DNA of 64,000 bases from Tetranychus cinnabarinus (Eukaryota; Arthropoda; Arachnida; Trombidiformes; Tetranychidae), in NCBI GenBank assembly GCA_022266195.1, contig WHVY01000003.1, forward strand, positions 9,734,001 to 9,798,000, in the 5' to 3' direction. Shown here piece after piece: positions 46,358 to 56,992 of this stretch; positions within the stretch are counted from its first letter, which is position 1, and each line of letters starts with the position of its first letter. The notes under the pieces are model-generated. The model was not told the DNA's origin. It searched no databases and worked only from the letters and a program-made list of their open reading frames with translations. The position numbers and the translations under genes are program-made.

Positions 46358-48009
46358 TCAACAATTTAGTTTGAAAAAATAGGGTAATTTTCCTGTTTTC
46401 TTTTGCCAAAAATAATCATAAACAGCTTTCAAAGCAATGAGAATAGTCAAAACCGCACAAATTCCACTAAGTATATCTAGAAAATGTAATGGCACGTTAG
46501 ATTGAGGGCATATTTCGGAAATGGGCAATTGATGAATTGGCAATCTTTCTTTATTCCGTGTTATGAAAAAATCCATCCTGTTATTAGAGTTGGTGCAATA
46601 TACTTTGTTTATATCTGAAACCTTTTCGTGGTGCTTTTGAAGCCACTTTTGAAATGTTAGAGTATTACAGTCACATGTCCATGGATTTTCGGAGAGGTTG
46701 ATTTTGAGAAGGTGAGAAAATTGTTCCAAGATATGTATGGGCACTTCTTTCATTTGATTCCGCTGAAGATTTATGGACAATAGATTTCTCAATATTTTGC
46801 TTATCTCAAGATCTTGCAGGCCACTAATTTCATTGTTATCCAAATAAACAGCGCGAACAGTTGACCACGATGAGCTGTCGGCTGCCGACAGGTAAAAACT
46901 GCGAAGACGATTACCATTTAATTGAACTATTCGTGCTCCAAGAGGTAGATTTTTCGGAAGAGATGTCAAATCACGGTAGCTACAGTTAACCATGAGAAGG
47001 TCTTTCTTGATCATAAAACAATCACATTGGTGACAAATGGAAGTTTGCTTAACGGAGTAAGCTTGTTCGACAGTCATTTCTTTCCATTTAACAGGCTCAG
47101 AACAGAGGATATCCCACGGTTGTCTGATCATGTTGGTCCCTTGTTTGGTTGGATCTCGGTTTGAGTAAATTAATCCACCTAACTTGACAATTGATGGGTT
47201 ATTACAATCTAATGGGTTGTCATGTATGTACAAACTGAACAATTTGTTTGGTTTCAATTGGTCCAATCCATCCATGCTTTTCAGAAAATTCGATGAGACA
47301 TCAAATTTTTCTAGAAGTGGAAAATTTCTAAGGGCATCATTCAAACTTATGTAAGTTAAACGATTGTGACTTAAGTTTAAAAATGTTAAAGAAGGCAGCG
47401 AAACCCAGATAACGCTGACAATTAGGTTACTTGAAAGGTCTAATTCTTTTAGATTGGATAATTTGGTGAAAAAACGTAAATCAACCAATGTTAGGCCATT
47501 CCATGATAGATGAAGCAATTCCAGGGATGCAAAAACTTCTTCGTAGGAGCTATTAGTTAACCAAGCCACAATTTGATCGATTGTTTCAGAAGACTCGTTC
47601 ACCTGTAATGCCAATTTTGAATTATCTTGAGTCTTTGAGGTCTGGTTTATGGCATTAATTACTATTTCCAAATAGCTAACATGGCTACAGCTTATATTTA
47701 CTGGATTTGAATAGAAACACCAACAAGAACCTTTATCAGGTTCAAATGGATCACTTGAACATAAATCACCATAATTTCCGTTGGTACCCTAGTTAAGTGA
47801 TGAAACCAAAGATGGAAAGAGCAAAGTTTTAGTGAAATATACATTAACAAAAATTAAATGATAGATAAATTTGCTACACATGTACAGTTTTACTAAAAAT
47901 TTAATTTGCTTACCTTTTCAACGAGCGATGAAGCCAAAACATAATCGATGGAATAAAAGATGGAGGGTAAAATCAAAAGGAGACAAGTTTTGAGTATTCG
48001 AGCTACCAT
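46358..48009 (-). CDS. hfw: Leucine-rich-repeat membrane protein, halfway-like
   Basis: Type I membrane protein with extracellular leucine-rich repeats. Exon 1 is 48009-47914 and encodes a signal peptide (MVARILKTCLLLILPSIFYS). A GTAAGC...AACTAG intron of 125 bp follows, then exon 2 is 47788-46358, giving 508 residues. The mature N-terminus has clustered Cys (GSCWCFYSNP). Two LRR blocks follow, each with N-x-L repeats (LKELDLSSNLIVSVIW, FLNLSHNRLTYISL). Between them is a Cys-rich cap (CHQCDCF...VNCSYRDLTSLPKNLP), and after them a C-terminal cap (NPWTCDC). One transmembrane helix lies near residues 471-493 with a short basic cytoplasmic tail. The arrangement resembles Drosophila halfway (singed wings 2), but other LRR receptors cannot be excluded. 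Signalling domains such as TIR are absent. Confidence 0.68.
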
Positions 48010-49171
48010 TGAGTCAATAATTATTTTTTCCGGAATCAGGTTGAGAAATAAGTTTGCTTTTAGGTTCAATCAACCAAAGGAATGGCAAAAGTAAACAAAG
48101 ACTTTAAGATAAGCACAGTTATAATATTTGAACATTAAAGCAACAGGTTGTTACAGCGAAAGTAAAGATGATGAAGAGATGTACCTCTTATCCGAGGTTT
48201 ATCTCTGATCATTATATGATCACTATATATTCTATGGTTTTTCCTCAACACGTATTTAAATGATGATAATCAGGTATGCTTAATTAAGAAGGTTTAAAAA
48301 CCACTAGGAAATAAATACCAACTGGGCAAAAAGTGCAACGCGAAATTACACCACAATATGCTCCACAGTAATAATCCACTTGGAAGTTCAACACATGATA
48401 ATCATATTATAAAAAAACACAATTGATATTTAACCAGTTAGTTAAATATAGTAAATATAGCATTTAATTGAAGATGATATTGGCTGTTATTTTTACAAGG
48501 TTGTTTCACCATAGATGAGATATACAGGAAAACAGTTATAGCTGCGTGATTAACATGGGATGTTCAAGTTGCTTATCTTATGGTAATAGAAAGACTAACT
48601 ATAGACACTTTGTTTACATACTTGATTTGATTTGCTTGCGAAATGTGTTTAGACCAAAAGATCAAACAATATTTAATAATAAAATTAAATAAATAAGACT
48701 ATTCATAATATTAATAATGAACATAGAAGAAAAAACTTGTTGCTTCAAATGAAAACAACCTTCACTTTTTTGTCTCAAAAAATTGATCGATGGTGAGAAT
48801 GATCTTGAAGAAACAGCTTTAGTTAATGATGTTGTCCTTAAGAGAAACCAAGAAAAAGTACAATTAGAATGAGTTGAAACCTTGTTTGAATAGTTTTAAT
48901 TGTAAATCGAAGGTGAAACAACACCTAGGACCATTTTCAATCATTGAACTGCTGCAATGTGAAAATCTATTATTATTATACATTAATTTCATAAAAGGTA
49001 ATAAAAAACTCAAGACAAATTGAAGTTTGAAAATCCCGGGTTTCACTTACAATTGGTTGAAGTTACTCTTTGAATAAAACTCACTAGGATAACGTTAACA
49101 TGTGATTAGTGTTGTTTTTGCATCTTTCAACAATTATTATTAGTTATCAATCTGTCTATTTCCCTGGTGAA
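48010..49171. other. Divergent promoter region of the LRR gene and MECR
   Basis: 1.2 kb of AT-rich sequence between head-to-head genes. No other gene or repeat recognised. Confidence 0.55.
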
Positions 49172-50272
49172 ATGATCAAGAATAGTTTACGTTTGATGGC
49201 TCAATTGCGGACAATTAAGACGCCTCCTATGGCATTCAATTCTACTTACGCTCTGATGTATAAAAATTACGGTGATCCATTGGAAGTTGTTGAAAAAGTT
49301 GATGTAACCAGTTCTGTTTCGTTAGACAAACCTTTAGAACCTAATCAGGTATTGATTCAATATATTGCTTCAACAATAAATCCATCTGATATTAATACTA
49401 TCCAAGGAACCTATGCAATAAAACCCAATTTACCAGCTGTTGGGGGTAATGAAGGTGTTGCCAAAGTCCTTAAGACAGGATCACAAGTAACTAATTTAAA
49501 GCCTGAAGATTGGGTTATACCTGCTAGACCTGGTTCAGGTACATGGCGAACTCATGCAATAACATCTGAAGGTGATCTGATGTTGATAGACAATGAATTA
49601 GACTTGCCTGCTGCAGTTCAGTTGAATGTTAATCCACCTACTGCTTACAGGATGCTCAAAGACTATGGCAATTTAAAACCCGGTGATTGTGTTATTCAAA
49701 ATGGTAGTAATTCAGCTGTTGGTCTTCTAGTCATTCAATTATGTAAAATTTGGGGTTATAAAACTATTAATGTTGTTCGGGCTCGACCAGATTCTAAAGA
49801 GACGGAAAAACTGTTCAACTCTTTAAAAGATTTAGGAGCCGATCATGTTGTAACTGAAGATGATTTAAGAAACCGCGAGGTAATGGATAAAATTTGGTCA
49901 AGTGGAACTCCTAAACCAATCCTTGCTCTTAATTGTATCAGCGGGGAAAATGCTACCAACTGTTTCCGTTATTTGGGTGACAATGGAGTAATGGTGACTT
50001 ATGGTGCAATGTCCAAAAAACCACTAACCCTTCCAGCAGGTCCATTTATTTTTAAACATCTTATAAGTACTGGATTTTGGGTTACAAAATGGAAGAAAGA
50101 ACATGCTGGTAAACCTGAATATACAGAAATGACACAAAATTTAGTCAATCTTTTCAAAGAAGGAAAATTACAAGCACCGAAGGTGATACCTTTCAAGTTT
50201 GAAGATTACAAAGAAGCTATACGGAAAGCTACTGCACCTTACGTCGAAGGAAAAGTCATTCTTACACCTTGA
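49172..50272 (+). CDS. MECR: Mitochondrial trans-2-enoyl-CoA/ACP reductase
   Basis: NADPH-dependent reductase that performs the last step of mitochondrial (type II) fatty acid synthesis, needed for lipoate supply. Single exon, 366 residues against 373 in human. The ATG at 49172 was chosen because MIKNSLRLMAQLRTIKTPP is a good presequence; the frame is open upstream without ATG. Medium-chain reductase features are clear: YGDPLEVVEK, INPSDINTIQGTY with the catalytic Tyr region, VGGNEGVAKVLKTGS, DWVIPARPGSGTWRTHA, NPPTAYRML, and the nucleotide-binding turn NGSNSAVGLLVIQLCK. The C-terminal region FWVTKWKKEH and YVEGKVILTP match MECR. It complements the cytosolic type I synthase 30 kb upstream. 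All visible landmarks are intact. Confidence 0.92.
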   Translation: MIKNSLRLMAQLRTIKTPPMAFNSTYALMYKNYGDPLEVVEKVDVTSSVSLDKPLEPNQVLIQYIASTINPSDINTIQGTYAIKPNLPAVGGNEGVAKVLKTGSQVTNLKPEDWVIPARPGSGTWRTHAITSEGDLMLIDNELDLPAAVQLNVNPPTAYRMLKDYGNLKPGDCVIQNGSNSAVGLLVIQLCKIWGYKTINVVRARPDSKETEKLFNSLKDLGADHVVTEDDLRNREVMDKIWSSGTPKPILALNCISGENATNCFRYLGDNGVMVTYGAMSKKPLTLPAGPFIFKHLISTGFWVTKWKKEHAGKPEYTEMTQNLVNLFKEGKLQAPKVIPFKFEDYKEAIRKATAPYVEGKVILTP

Positions 50273-50840
50273 AATGTGATAAAATAGAGGTTTCTGAAAA
50301 TTTATGTTTTTATGTTCTATACCAATAATATTAGATGTTAATTAATAAATTTTTAACTAGGAAATTCTTCCATTTAATTATTTCAACTGAACTACTAGAG
50401 TTATCAGAATCAATTCAATTAAAGATCAGACTAAAAGCTACATTATCTAAGGTTTGAGAGTACATTTCGAGAAGAAATATTATGTTTTCAATAAATGTTG
50501 TTTGAGATAACAATTTTAAATAACAATCAATATCCAATGTTTAATAATAAAGTGAATCCTTTATTAACAACTCATTCTATTGACCTTAAAATCCCTCTCT
50601 TTTGACATTGAAAATTCATTTAAACTCTAGTATCATTGAAATCGTTAATGATTTTTCGAATAGTGGCCTTAATCGTTTGTTGATTGTAAATTATCATGAA
50701 AAACCTAGGCAATTGTCTTGAAATCTTGTTTGCCTATCTCCATGGTTTTTACTTTATTTTCAACTCTCTTCCATACTCACTCTTTAATATTGAAGGTTAT
50801 TTTTTCATCTTTGCTTATAATTTTCTCATTTTTTATTTAC
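50273..50840. other. Intergenic region before sulfiredoxin
   Basis: MECR 3'UTR and sulfiredoxin 5' region, AT-rich. Nothing else recognised. Confidence 0.55.
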
Positions 50841-51479
50841 ATGTTTAGATCATCTTTTGGTTTTGTATTTACCAATTTAAATTTGTTCAACCGATTAACA
50901 ATGCCATCTTTAATCAATTCATCAAGACACTCATCAGCATTACAACCTTCACAGGAATCGGTAGCTGCTACATCTATTCACGCGGCTGGGATAACCGAAG
51001 TTCATGACGTTCCAATCAGTGTAATTATCCGGCCTATTCCTCCTGTTCTGGATGAAAACAAGGTCCAAAGTTTGATGAACACATTAAAGGTATTTACATG
51101 AACCATCGGTCAAAGGAGCAAATGACTGTTAATAACCAAAATAAAGGTTACAACAATCACTTAACCCATTACTGTTGGTGTCTGTGTTGTTACGCCTTCT
51201 CTTGGCTCACACTGTAATCGTTAGGCCTTCTGTTTATAAATTGTATTGAATCTTTTTCTTTTGATTTACCAGGAAACTGATGAGGATAAAGTACCACCAA
51301 TCGATGTACTTTGGATTAAAGGATCTGAAGGTGGCAATTATTTCTACAGTTTTGGTGGCTGCCATCGATTCGAGGCTCATCGCAGATTACATTCACCTAC
51401 AATTAAATGTAAATTGGTTCCGTCAACCATTGACGATTTGCGTATTTACTTAGGATCTTCAACTCCAAACCTTAAATAA
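50841..51479 (+). CDS. SRXN1: Sulfiredoxin
   Basis: ATP-dependent reductase that repairs peroxiredoxin overoxidised to sulfinic acid. Exon 1 runs to 51089, exon 2 is 51273-51479, with a 183-bp intron (GTATTT...TACCAG), phase 0. The core matches human SRXN1 closely: EVHDVPISVIIRPIPPVLDE, KVQSL, PPIDVLWIKGSEGGNYFYS, then FGGCHR with the catalytic Cys (residue 93 counted from 50901), and LRIYLGSSTPNLK. Two starts are possible. ATG 50901 gives 131 residues, close to the cytosolic form (137 in human). ATG 50841 adds MFRSSFGFVFTNLNLFNRLT, an arginine-containing, acid-free N-terminus that could target mitochondria. I give the longer form here; the choice is uncertain. Confidence 0.88.
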
Positions 51480-52881
51480 TTCACCTCAAACTATGCATCG
51501 TTAATGTTGGACATTTTTATTTTTTTAGTGGACATAACAGTGCAATTGAATCAACTTACCTGTTGATTGCCGAAGACAAGTTTATTTTTGAGAATCAGCT
51601 CATGTTAACGTTATTTTATTATATTTTTTGTTTCTAAATTTCTCTAACTGTACTGTAACAAAACCTTAACTGTATTACATTGCTTTCTAGCAAATGATTT
51701 TGTTTGTTAATGTTAAATAATCCCCCAATGACACAGAATAGTAAACATTGCCTTTTCGTGATTATACAAACTAATTGTCTATTACTAATGATTTTGTTTT
51801 CACGTAAATAAAGTTCACTAGATACAATAATGCTCAAAAAATATACTAACGAGTACTCCAAGAGCACGAGCTCAACCAAATAAATAATGATAATGAACAG
51901 GATATAAATATTGCATGTTTTTATTGATGATTGTGAGTTATATTCATAAGTTACTTTTGAAAGTTTTGAAGGTAATAATGTCAAAATATCTCCTCTTTTT
52001 GCTGTACTGAAGTCTCTAAAAAATGACATGTCTCTGGTTCAATCAAATTTTGGGCATTTCTTTGCTTAAATAATTAGTCGGGAAAAACACAGCAAAAAAA
52101 ACATACACATAAAAGCACAAAAAGTGATCATTTAGTGGTTTCTAGTGGTTTTTGTGTAAAATTATAAATTACTGCGAAAAAGTGAAAATGGAAAAACTTG
52201 CGAAAGATTTGTCAGAATTAAGTTCAGCTGTTTCAATACGAACACAACTTCGAACACACAACAACAAGCCTGAAGAGTCCTTCTTTTAAAATCTCTTTTT
52301 GATCTTCAACAGTCAGACAATCAGATAATGATTATAATAATGCTGTTTATTTTATTATGGTTATGTATTATTTTATTGCTTTATAAGAATGGTCTGCATC
52401 TCTTCAGAGTAAATTAATCGCCTCGAGTTTGTTGTACTCTAATGTTATGAGCTGTTTCCGTCTTCCAGTTAGCTTGTAACAATATCACGATCATATCTTT
52501 AACATTACTATTGCATCTCATTACAATATTCATTTAGACTAACAGTTAAAATGTAATCATAAAAACATTAGCCGTTCAAGCAGCCTAATGATTCTACTTC
52601 TTCCAAGATTATTTGTTTTTCAAGATTCGAGGTCGACAAAATTTCCAGACTCAATGATTAAGTTGATTGAATTTGCTTCAATTCCTCGATATTTAATTTT
52701 AATATATATTACCGTTACATAATACAAACCGACCATTAGTGTAGATATTGAAAAAATTGGTATAATTTATATATTTTAAAATAAAATGTATTTTCTATGT
52801 AAAATTGATTGAAATTTAAAATTCACTTTATGAAGTTTATGAGTTGGTTGTGTTCAAAAGTTGTGATTATGTTCAATTTAT
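51480..52881. other. Intergenic region between sulfiredoxin and the short-chain dehydrogenase
   Basis: 1.4 kb, AT-rich. A 131-codon minus-strand frame (52029-51634) and a 33-codon plus-strand frame (52187-52288) start 157 bp apart in divergent directions, but neither resembles a known protein. Confidence 0.45.
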
Positions 52882-53973
52882 TTAATGTATGATTGTATCC
52901 AAGCTATGCTTAGTATTTTTAGTTAGGTGGCAATTTGATGATTGATTTGGAATGTGAAAATCCGTCGTTTCTTTGTTGCTATTACAGTCAATTTTATATG
53001 AAAGTAAACATGGTTCCATGAAACTCCAAATAGAATTTTGAACACTTTCTTGTAATAATCGTTTATTTGGACTGAACTCGATATTACTAACAAAATAATG
53101 TCCACTGACTTTGTGCATTGAAGGTTCAACTGCTAAATGAACTGGTCCTATCGCACCAGTTTCTAGGGAAACACCTCGAAATGCTTGTTGAAATCGATTA
53201 CTGAATCTAGTTGACCACGATGATCCTTTACCGACTATGTCAGTTTTCACACAACCAGGATGGACAGAATTGATTGTTATGTTTGTATCCTTCAAGAGAC
53301 TAGCCATTTTCAATACGAATCCATTCAGGGCAAATTTGGTCATGGCGTAGTTGAGAATAGCATCATAATCAGGTGAAGATGGGACAAAAAGATCGGTGTT
53401 GAAAGAAAATGGAATCAAATTGAATTCTGAAGAGATCATGATAACTCGAGCACCAAATGTTGATTTAGATAGTAGAGGAATCAAGTTATAAGTTAATAAA
53501 CAAGGAGCTAAAAAATTCACTTGACATGTTTCTTCAAATCCATCGACTGTTATTGTTTTATCCTTTGCCCCAAACATGCCAGCATTGTTTATTAAAATAT
53601 CCAATGAATCCAGAGTCGAATACAAATGAGAGCAAGCATCATTGATAGATGTAAATGATTTTAGATCTAATTTTAAAGGAACCAACCGATCATCAGATCT
53701 TCCATAAGATATTTCTGAACAAGCTTTCAATGCTGCTTCTGTATTGCGGCATGCAAGGATCACTTTAGCACCACGTTTATATAAATCAGAAGCAATCTGT
53801 TTACCGATTCCTCTATTAGCACCAGTTACTAGTATTACTTGACCATCCAAACGAATCGATGGGTCAGTTTTTTTTCTTTTGAACCAGCAATAAATATCTT
53901 GGTAAAGGAAGATGAGAAACAAAAAAGGAAAGCGAAAAATGTAAACAAGTCGTTCTTTTAAGGGCAACGACAT
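52882..53973 (-). CDS. Membrane-anchored short-chain dehydrogenase, retinol-dehydrogenase-like
   Basis: NAD(P)H-dependent oxidoreductase of the classical SDR superfamily, close to the RDH11-14 and DHRS group that act on retinoids, steroids or lipid aldehydes at the ER. The ATG at 53973 was chosen because the frame upstream has no ATG; it gives 363 residues. A hydrophobic N-terminal anchor (about residues 10-25) precedes a basic stop (FKRKK). Rossmann motifs: TGANRGIG at 50-57, LDLKS, NNAG at 129-132, catalytic Ser182 in MISSEF, Tyr209 and Lys213 in YAMTK, and HPGCVKTDI. The last 40 residues are polar and not conserved. Specific substrate cannot be assigned. Coding is uninterrupted. Confidence 0.85.
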   Translation of the reverse strand: MSLPLKERLVYIFRFPFLFLIFLYQDIYCWFKRKKTDPSIRLDGQVILVTGANRGIGKQIASDLYKRGAKVILACRNTEAALKACSEISYGRSDDRLVPLKLDLKSFTSINDACSHLYSTLDSLDILINNAGMFGAKDKTITVDGFEETCQVNFLAPCLLTYNLIPLLSKSTFGARVIMISSEFNLIPFSFNTDLFVPSSPDYDAILNYAMTKFALNGFVLKMASLLKDTNITINSVHPGCVKTDIVGKGSSWSTRFSNRFQQAFRGVSLETGAIGPVHLAVEPSMHKVSGHYFVSNIEFSPNKRLLQESVQNSIWSFMEPCLLSYKIDCNSNKETTDFHIPNQSSNCHLTKNTKHSLDTIIH

Positions 53974-55610
53974 TTTCACGGTGAGGTTTGATGGCAAGAC
54001 ATTAAGATGATGGACTTTCACTAAAATGACACATATTATTTAGTTGGCAAATGGAATGGTGACAGTTGTCCACAAATGTACAACGAAAGCACTTGATGTT
54101 TAAAAGAGAGTAGCAAAAAATGAAACTCTTAATGGCAAAGAGTAAAGTAAGTTGTTTAATGGTCTCTTTGTTGTTCCTTTAACTGTTCAGGCAAATTAAT
54201 AGATGATAATTTCATATGATCTGAAGATGATGGTTTTAATGATGCAAATGTAAAAGGTCATAAAAATGCGACGAAAACACCATTAGGAAGCATACGCAAT
54301 GTAAAAGCACAAGCATAAAAAGATTGGTTGAAGTGAAAGTGACTACCAAGTGACTATCAAGTTCAAACTGCAAAGTTGCTTTATAAAATAGACTTAAGAA
54401 ATTAATTTCTGTCTTAAGATGGCGTTTTCTGGATAAAAAAGGTTTGCTAACTGACAATTGTGAGAAACAATTTTATACCTGTAAATGGATAAATGGCTTG
54501 ACTCGAAGGCACTTATTCAGAGATGAATTTCAACTCAAAAGTATCGCTACCAACAACGCTATCAACAAAATGACTCTTTAATCAACGTCCATAGATTACT
54601 TGCAAGAAGCATTTGAACAAACATGTTATTTCGTAAACCTTTTGACTCATACATAATGTTTCTTGAATATTTCAAGGTTTTCATCGGTGATTGAAAGGCT
54701 AATTGAGATGATTAAAAAGGTAAAGATAGTTTCATTGAAATGATTAACAGTTTCAACCAAAAAAGCATAATAATGAGAATTAATTTTAGGGAAAATAATT
54801 GTTTTTTAAATTTCTAAACAGAGTCAGTTGATGAAGATGAAATTTTAGGTTTCCACATATTCATTATGGTATTATGGTAATCAACTCAGGTTTCTGGTTA
54901 TTCTGGTTTCACTCAATAAAATCTGGTTAATTAGACAATTGACATTCACTTTTTATTTACTCATCGTTACTCAACCAAATTGGCCTTCAGTTTGAATCAA
55001 AACATCTTAGGAAACATGAATTGTGAATAATAGGAAACCAGAAAAGTATTGGACGAAACATTGTTTTACAGTAATAGCAAATAATCAAAAAATGATTAAA
55101 AATAAAGTTCACTTAATATTGGGATTCAAGTAATCGAAGGGTAATCAACCTTGGTTCACCAAAAAGACATGATTTTTACCTTGAAAACATTTTATTGAAA
55201 TCAAATTGACAGCCATTTTACAGATGAATTTTGATTAATCTCAATCCAGAAACTTATCAAAATTGAACAATCGAAACAAGGATATTATGTCAATGAAAAT
55301 GAAAACTTCATCTCCATCATTTCAATCAATTTTAATCCTTTTTGATTGAATCAGTTCATTTCATGCTGAAACTATAAAAGATCGTAAGATCAATTCAGGT
55401 ATTAAACTAATTTTCAACGATTAAATGTTAATGAATAAACCGAATGGACTGAACATTTGTCAGAAGGATTCATAAAGAGATTGTCCGTTCTGATAAGCAA
55501 TCCATGGGAAAACATGCAACGAAACAAATGCTGAAAACGTATTCTAGTTGAGTGAGGAGAAGAGACCAGATTATTCACGTTGGCGTTCACATTTAATTGG
55601 CTTTTATTTA

Positions 55611-56196
55611 TTAGGTTGCCCGGCTCAAAGTGGGGGAACTTTAAATGTTAATATTTTACTGTTAATCAAAGCAAATAAAACAATTCTTTTGCTAATCATA
55701 TAAGGAAGGATGCAGAATTTTTATGATCCATGATTTATAATTTTCCGTTTTCTAATTCGAAATTTATTGGAAAAGATCAAAAAAATGAAATTTCGTGCGG
55801 CTCAAAATTTTCTAAAAAAACCAAGGGTCCCCCCTGTGATTTGCTCGCGATAGAAACTTTTTTAATGGAACATTTCTCGAAAACTTGTTGATCAGGATAA
55901 AAATTGAGAAAAGTGATTTTTAATCAACCCAATTACTATAATTAGACGAAATGACTTTGAAAAATTTTTCATCGGTAACAACGCTATAAAGCCACAAAGT
56001 TCGAAATTTACAAAATTGCCATTTTTCGATTTTTATCTAATTACTTTCGAATTACCAATGTCTAAAGGGTTTAAGATGTGTCAAAAAAATTCTGAATCTT
56101 TACTTAAATAATTTTTAAAAAAATTGACTGAATTGATTCAGGTATAAATGAAATATTAAAAATAAAAGTTCCCCCACTTTGCGCCGGGCAACCTAA
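55611..56196. mobile_element. MITE with 32-bp terminal inverted repeats
   Basis: The left end (55611-55642, starting TTAGGTTGCCCGGC) and the right end (56165-56196, finishing GCCGGGCAACCTAA) are inverted copies with one mismatch in 32 bases. The element is flanked by TA on both sides, the target duplication of Tc1/mariner-type transposition. Its 586 bp hold no open frame of note, so it would be non-autonomous and need a transposase from elsewhere. The ends are G+C-rich in contrast to the AT-rich interior. Confidence 0.85.
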
Positions 56197-56324
56197 TATG
56201 TTGAAATTTTTCATTTGGTTCAGTCAAGAAGTTAGATTCAATGTATTGGAAAACGTAAATGTTTGATGCGTTCAGAACTTGAGAAATAATTGTTCTTTTT
56301 TCGTTGTTTCATGGAGATATTATG

Positions 56325-56690
56325 CTTAAGTTTCTAGAGATATTCATCAAAATAGTGTTTGGCTCTAAAGATAAATTGAATTAGACTAATTAATCAATCA
56401 AAGATTTAATCAGTGCAGAATCATTGAAAACTGACATTCAATAATCTGTTAAACATGATATCGACTTGATTAATTTTCTCACTCTTGCACTCGCCATATC
56501 TGAGCAATCAACACCCGATGTAGATATATTTAATTGAGAAACCCATTTTAATTCATTAATTAATATAATTATGTGTCATATATTGCCGTAAATGATGGTC
56601 AAAGGTCTTAGGCACTTAATTATCTGAAATTCATAAATCAATTTATCTTTTGAACAAAACACTATTTTGATGAATATCTATGAAAAAATA
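56325..56690. repeat. Imperfect inverted repeat (foldback) upstream of dioxygenase 1
   Basis: Left arm about 56325-56384 and right arm about 56628-56690 are inverted copies. The best block is GATATTCATCAAAATAGTGT at 56339 against its complement ending at 56678, and further paired blocks surround AAAGATAAATTGA. The loop is about 250 bp. It may be a decayed foldback or MITE-type element. Confidence 0.6.
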
Positions 56691-56878
56691 TTGAAACAGA
56701 TAAACAAATAGGGTTCTGTAGATAATTAAAGATAAATTTGAGCACTCAAAAATGATTATGGAAATGCACATCTTTCATTGCAAGCGATATTGACTTGGAA
56801 AAAATGCAACCTTGTGACAAAGGGACAAAGGTGACAGTAATACCTTTAAGAGTGTTAATTTGCATTAACAAATCAATG

Positions 56879-56887
56879 TATATAAAG
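56879..56887 (+). promoter_or_regulatory. TATA box of dioxygenase copy 1
   Basis: TATATAAAG lies 114 bp before the start codon. The surrounding sequence (AATCAATG before, CTGACG after) is conserved before copy 2, so the promoter was duplicated with the gene. Confidence 0.65.
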
Positions 56888-56992
56888 CTGACGGTTTTTC
56901 AAAGGAAAACATATTCTGATTTGATTTATTAGCAAATCATAAGTGAATTATTTCAATTCTGTGAACAGTCTAACACTTGAAAACGATTCAAA

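Larger units (their letters stand above)
53974..56992. other. Intergenic region with MITE and inverted repeat
   Basis: 3 kb between divergent genes. It contains a 586-bp MITE (55611-56196), a long inverted repeat (56325-56690) and the first dioxygenase promoter. No gene is supported elsewhere. Confidence 0.6.

Noticed and set aside
51634..52029. 131-codon minus-strand frame as a complete gene
   Set aside because: Only the first 25 or so residues look protein-like. The rest is Ile/Leu/Tyr-rich background, and no convincing continuing exon was found.
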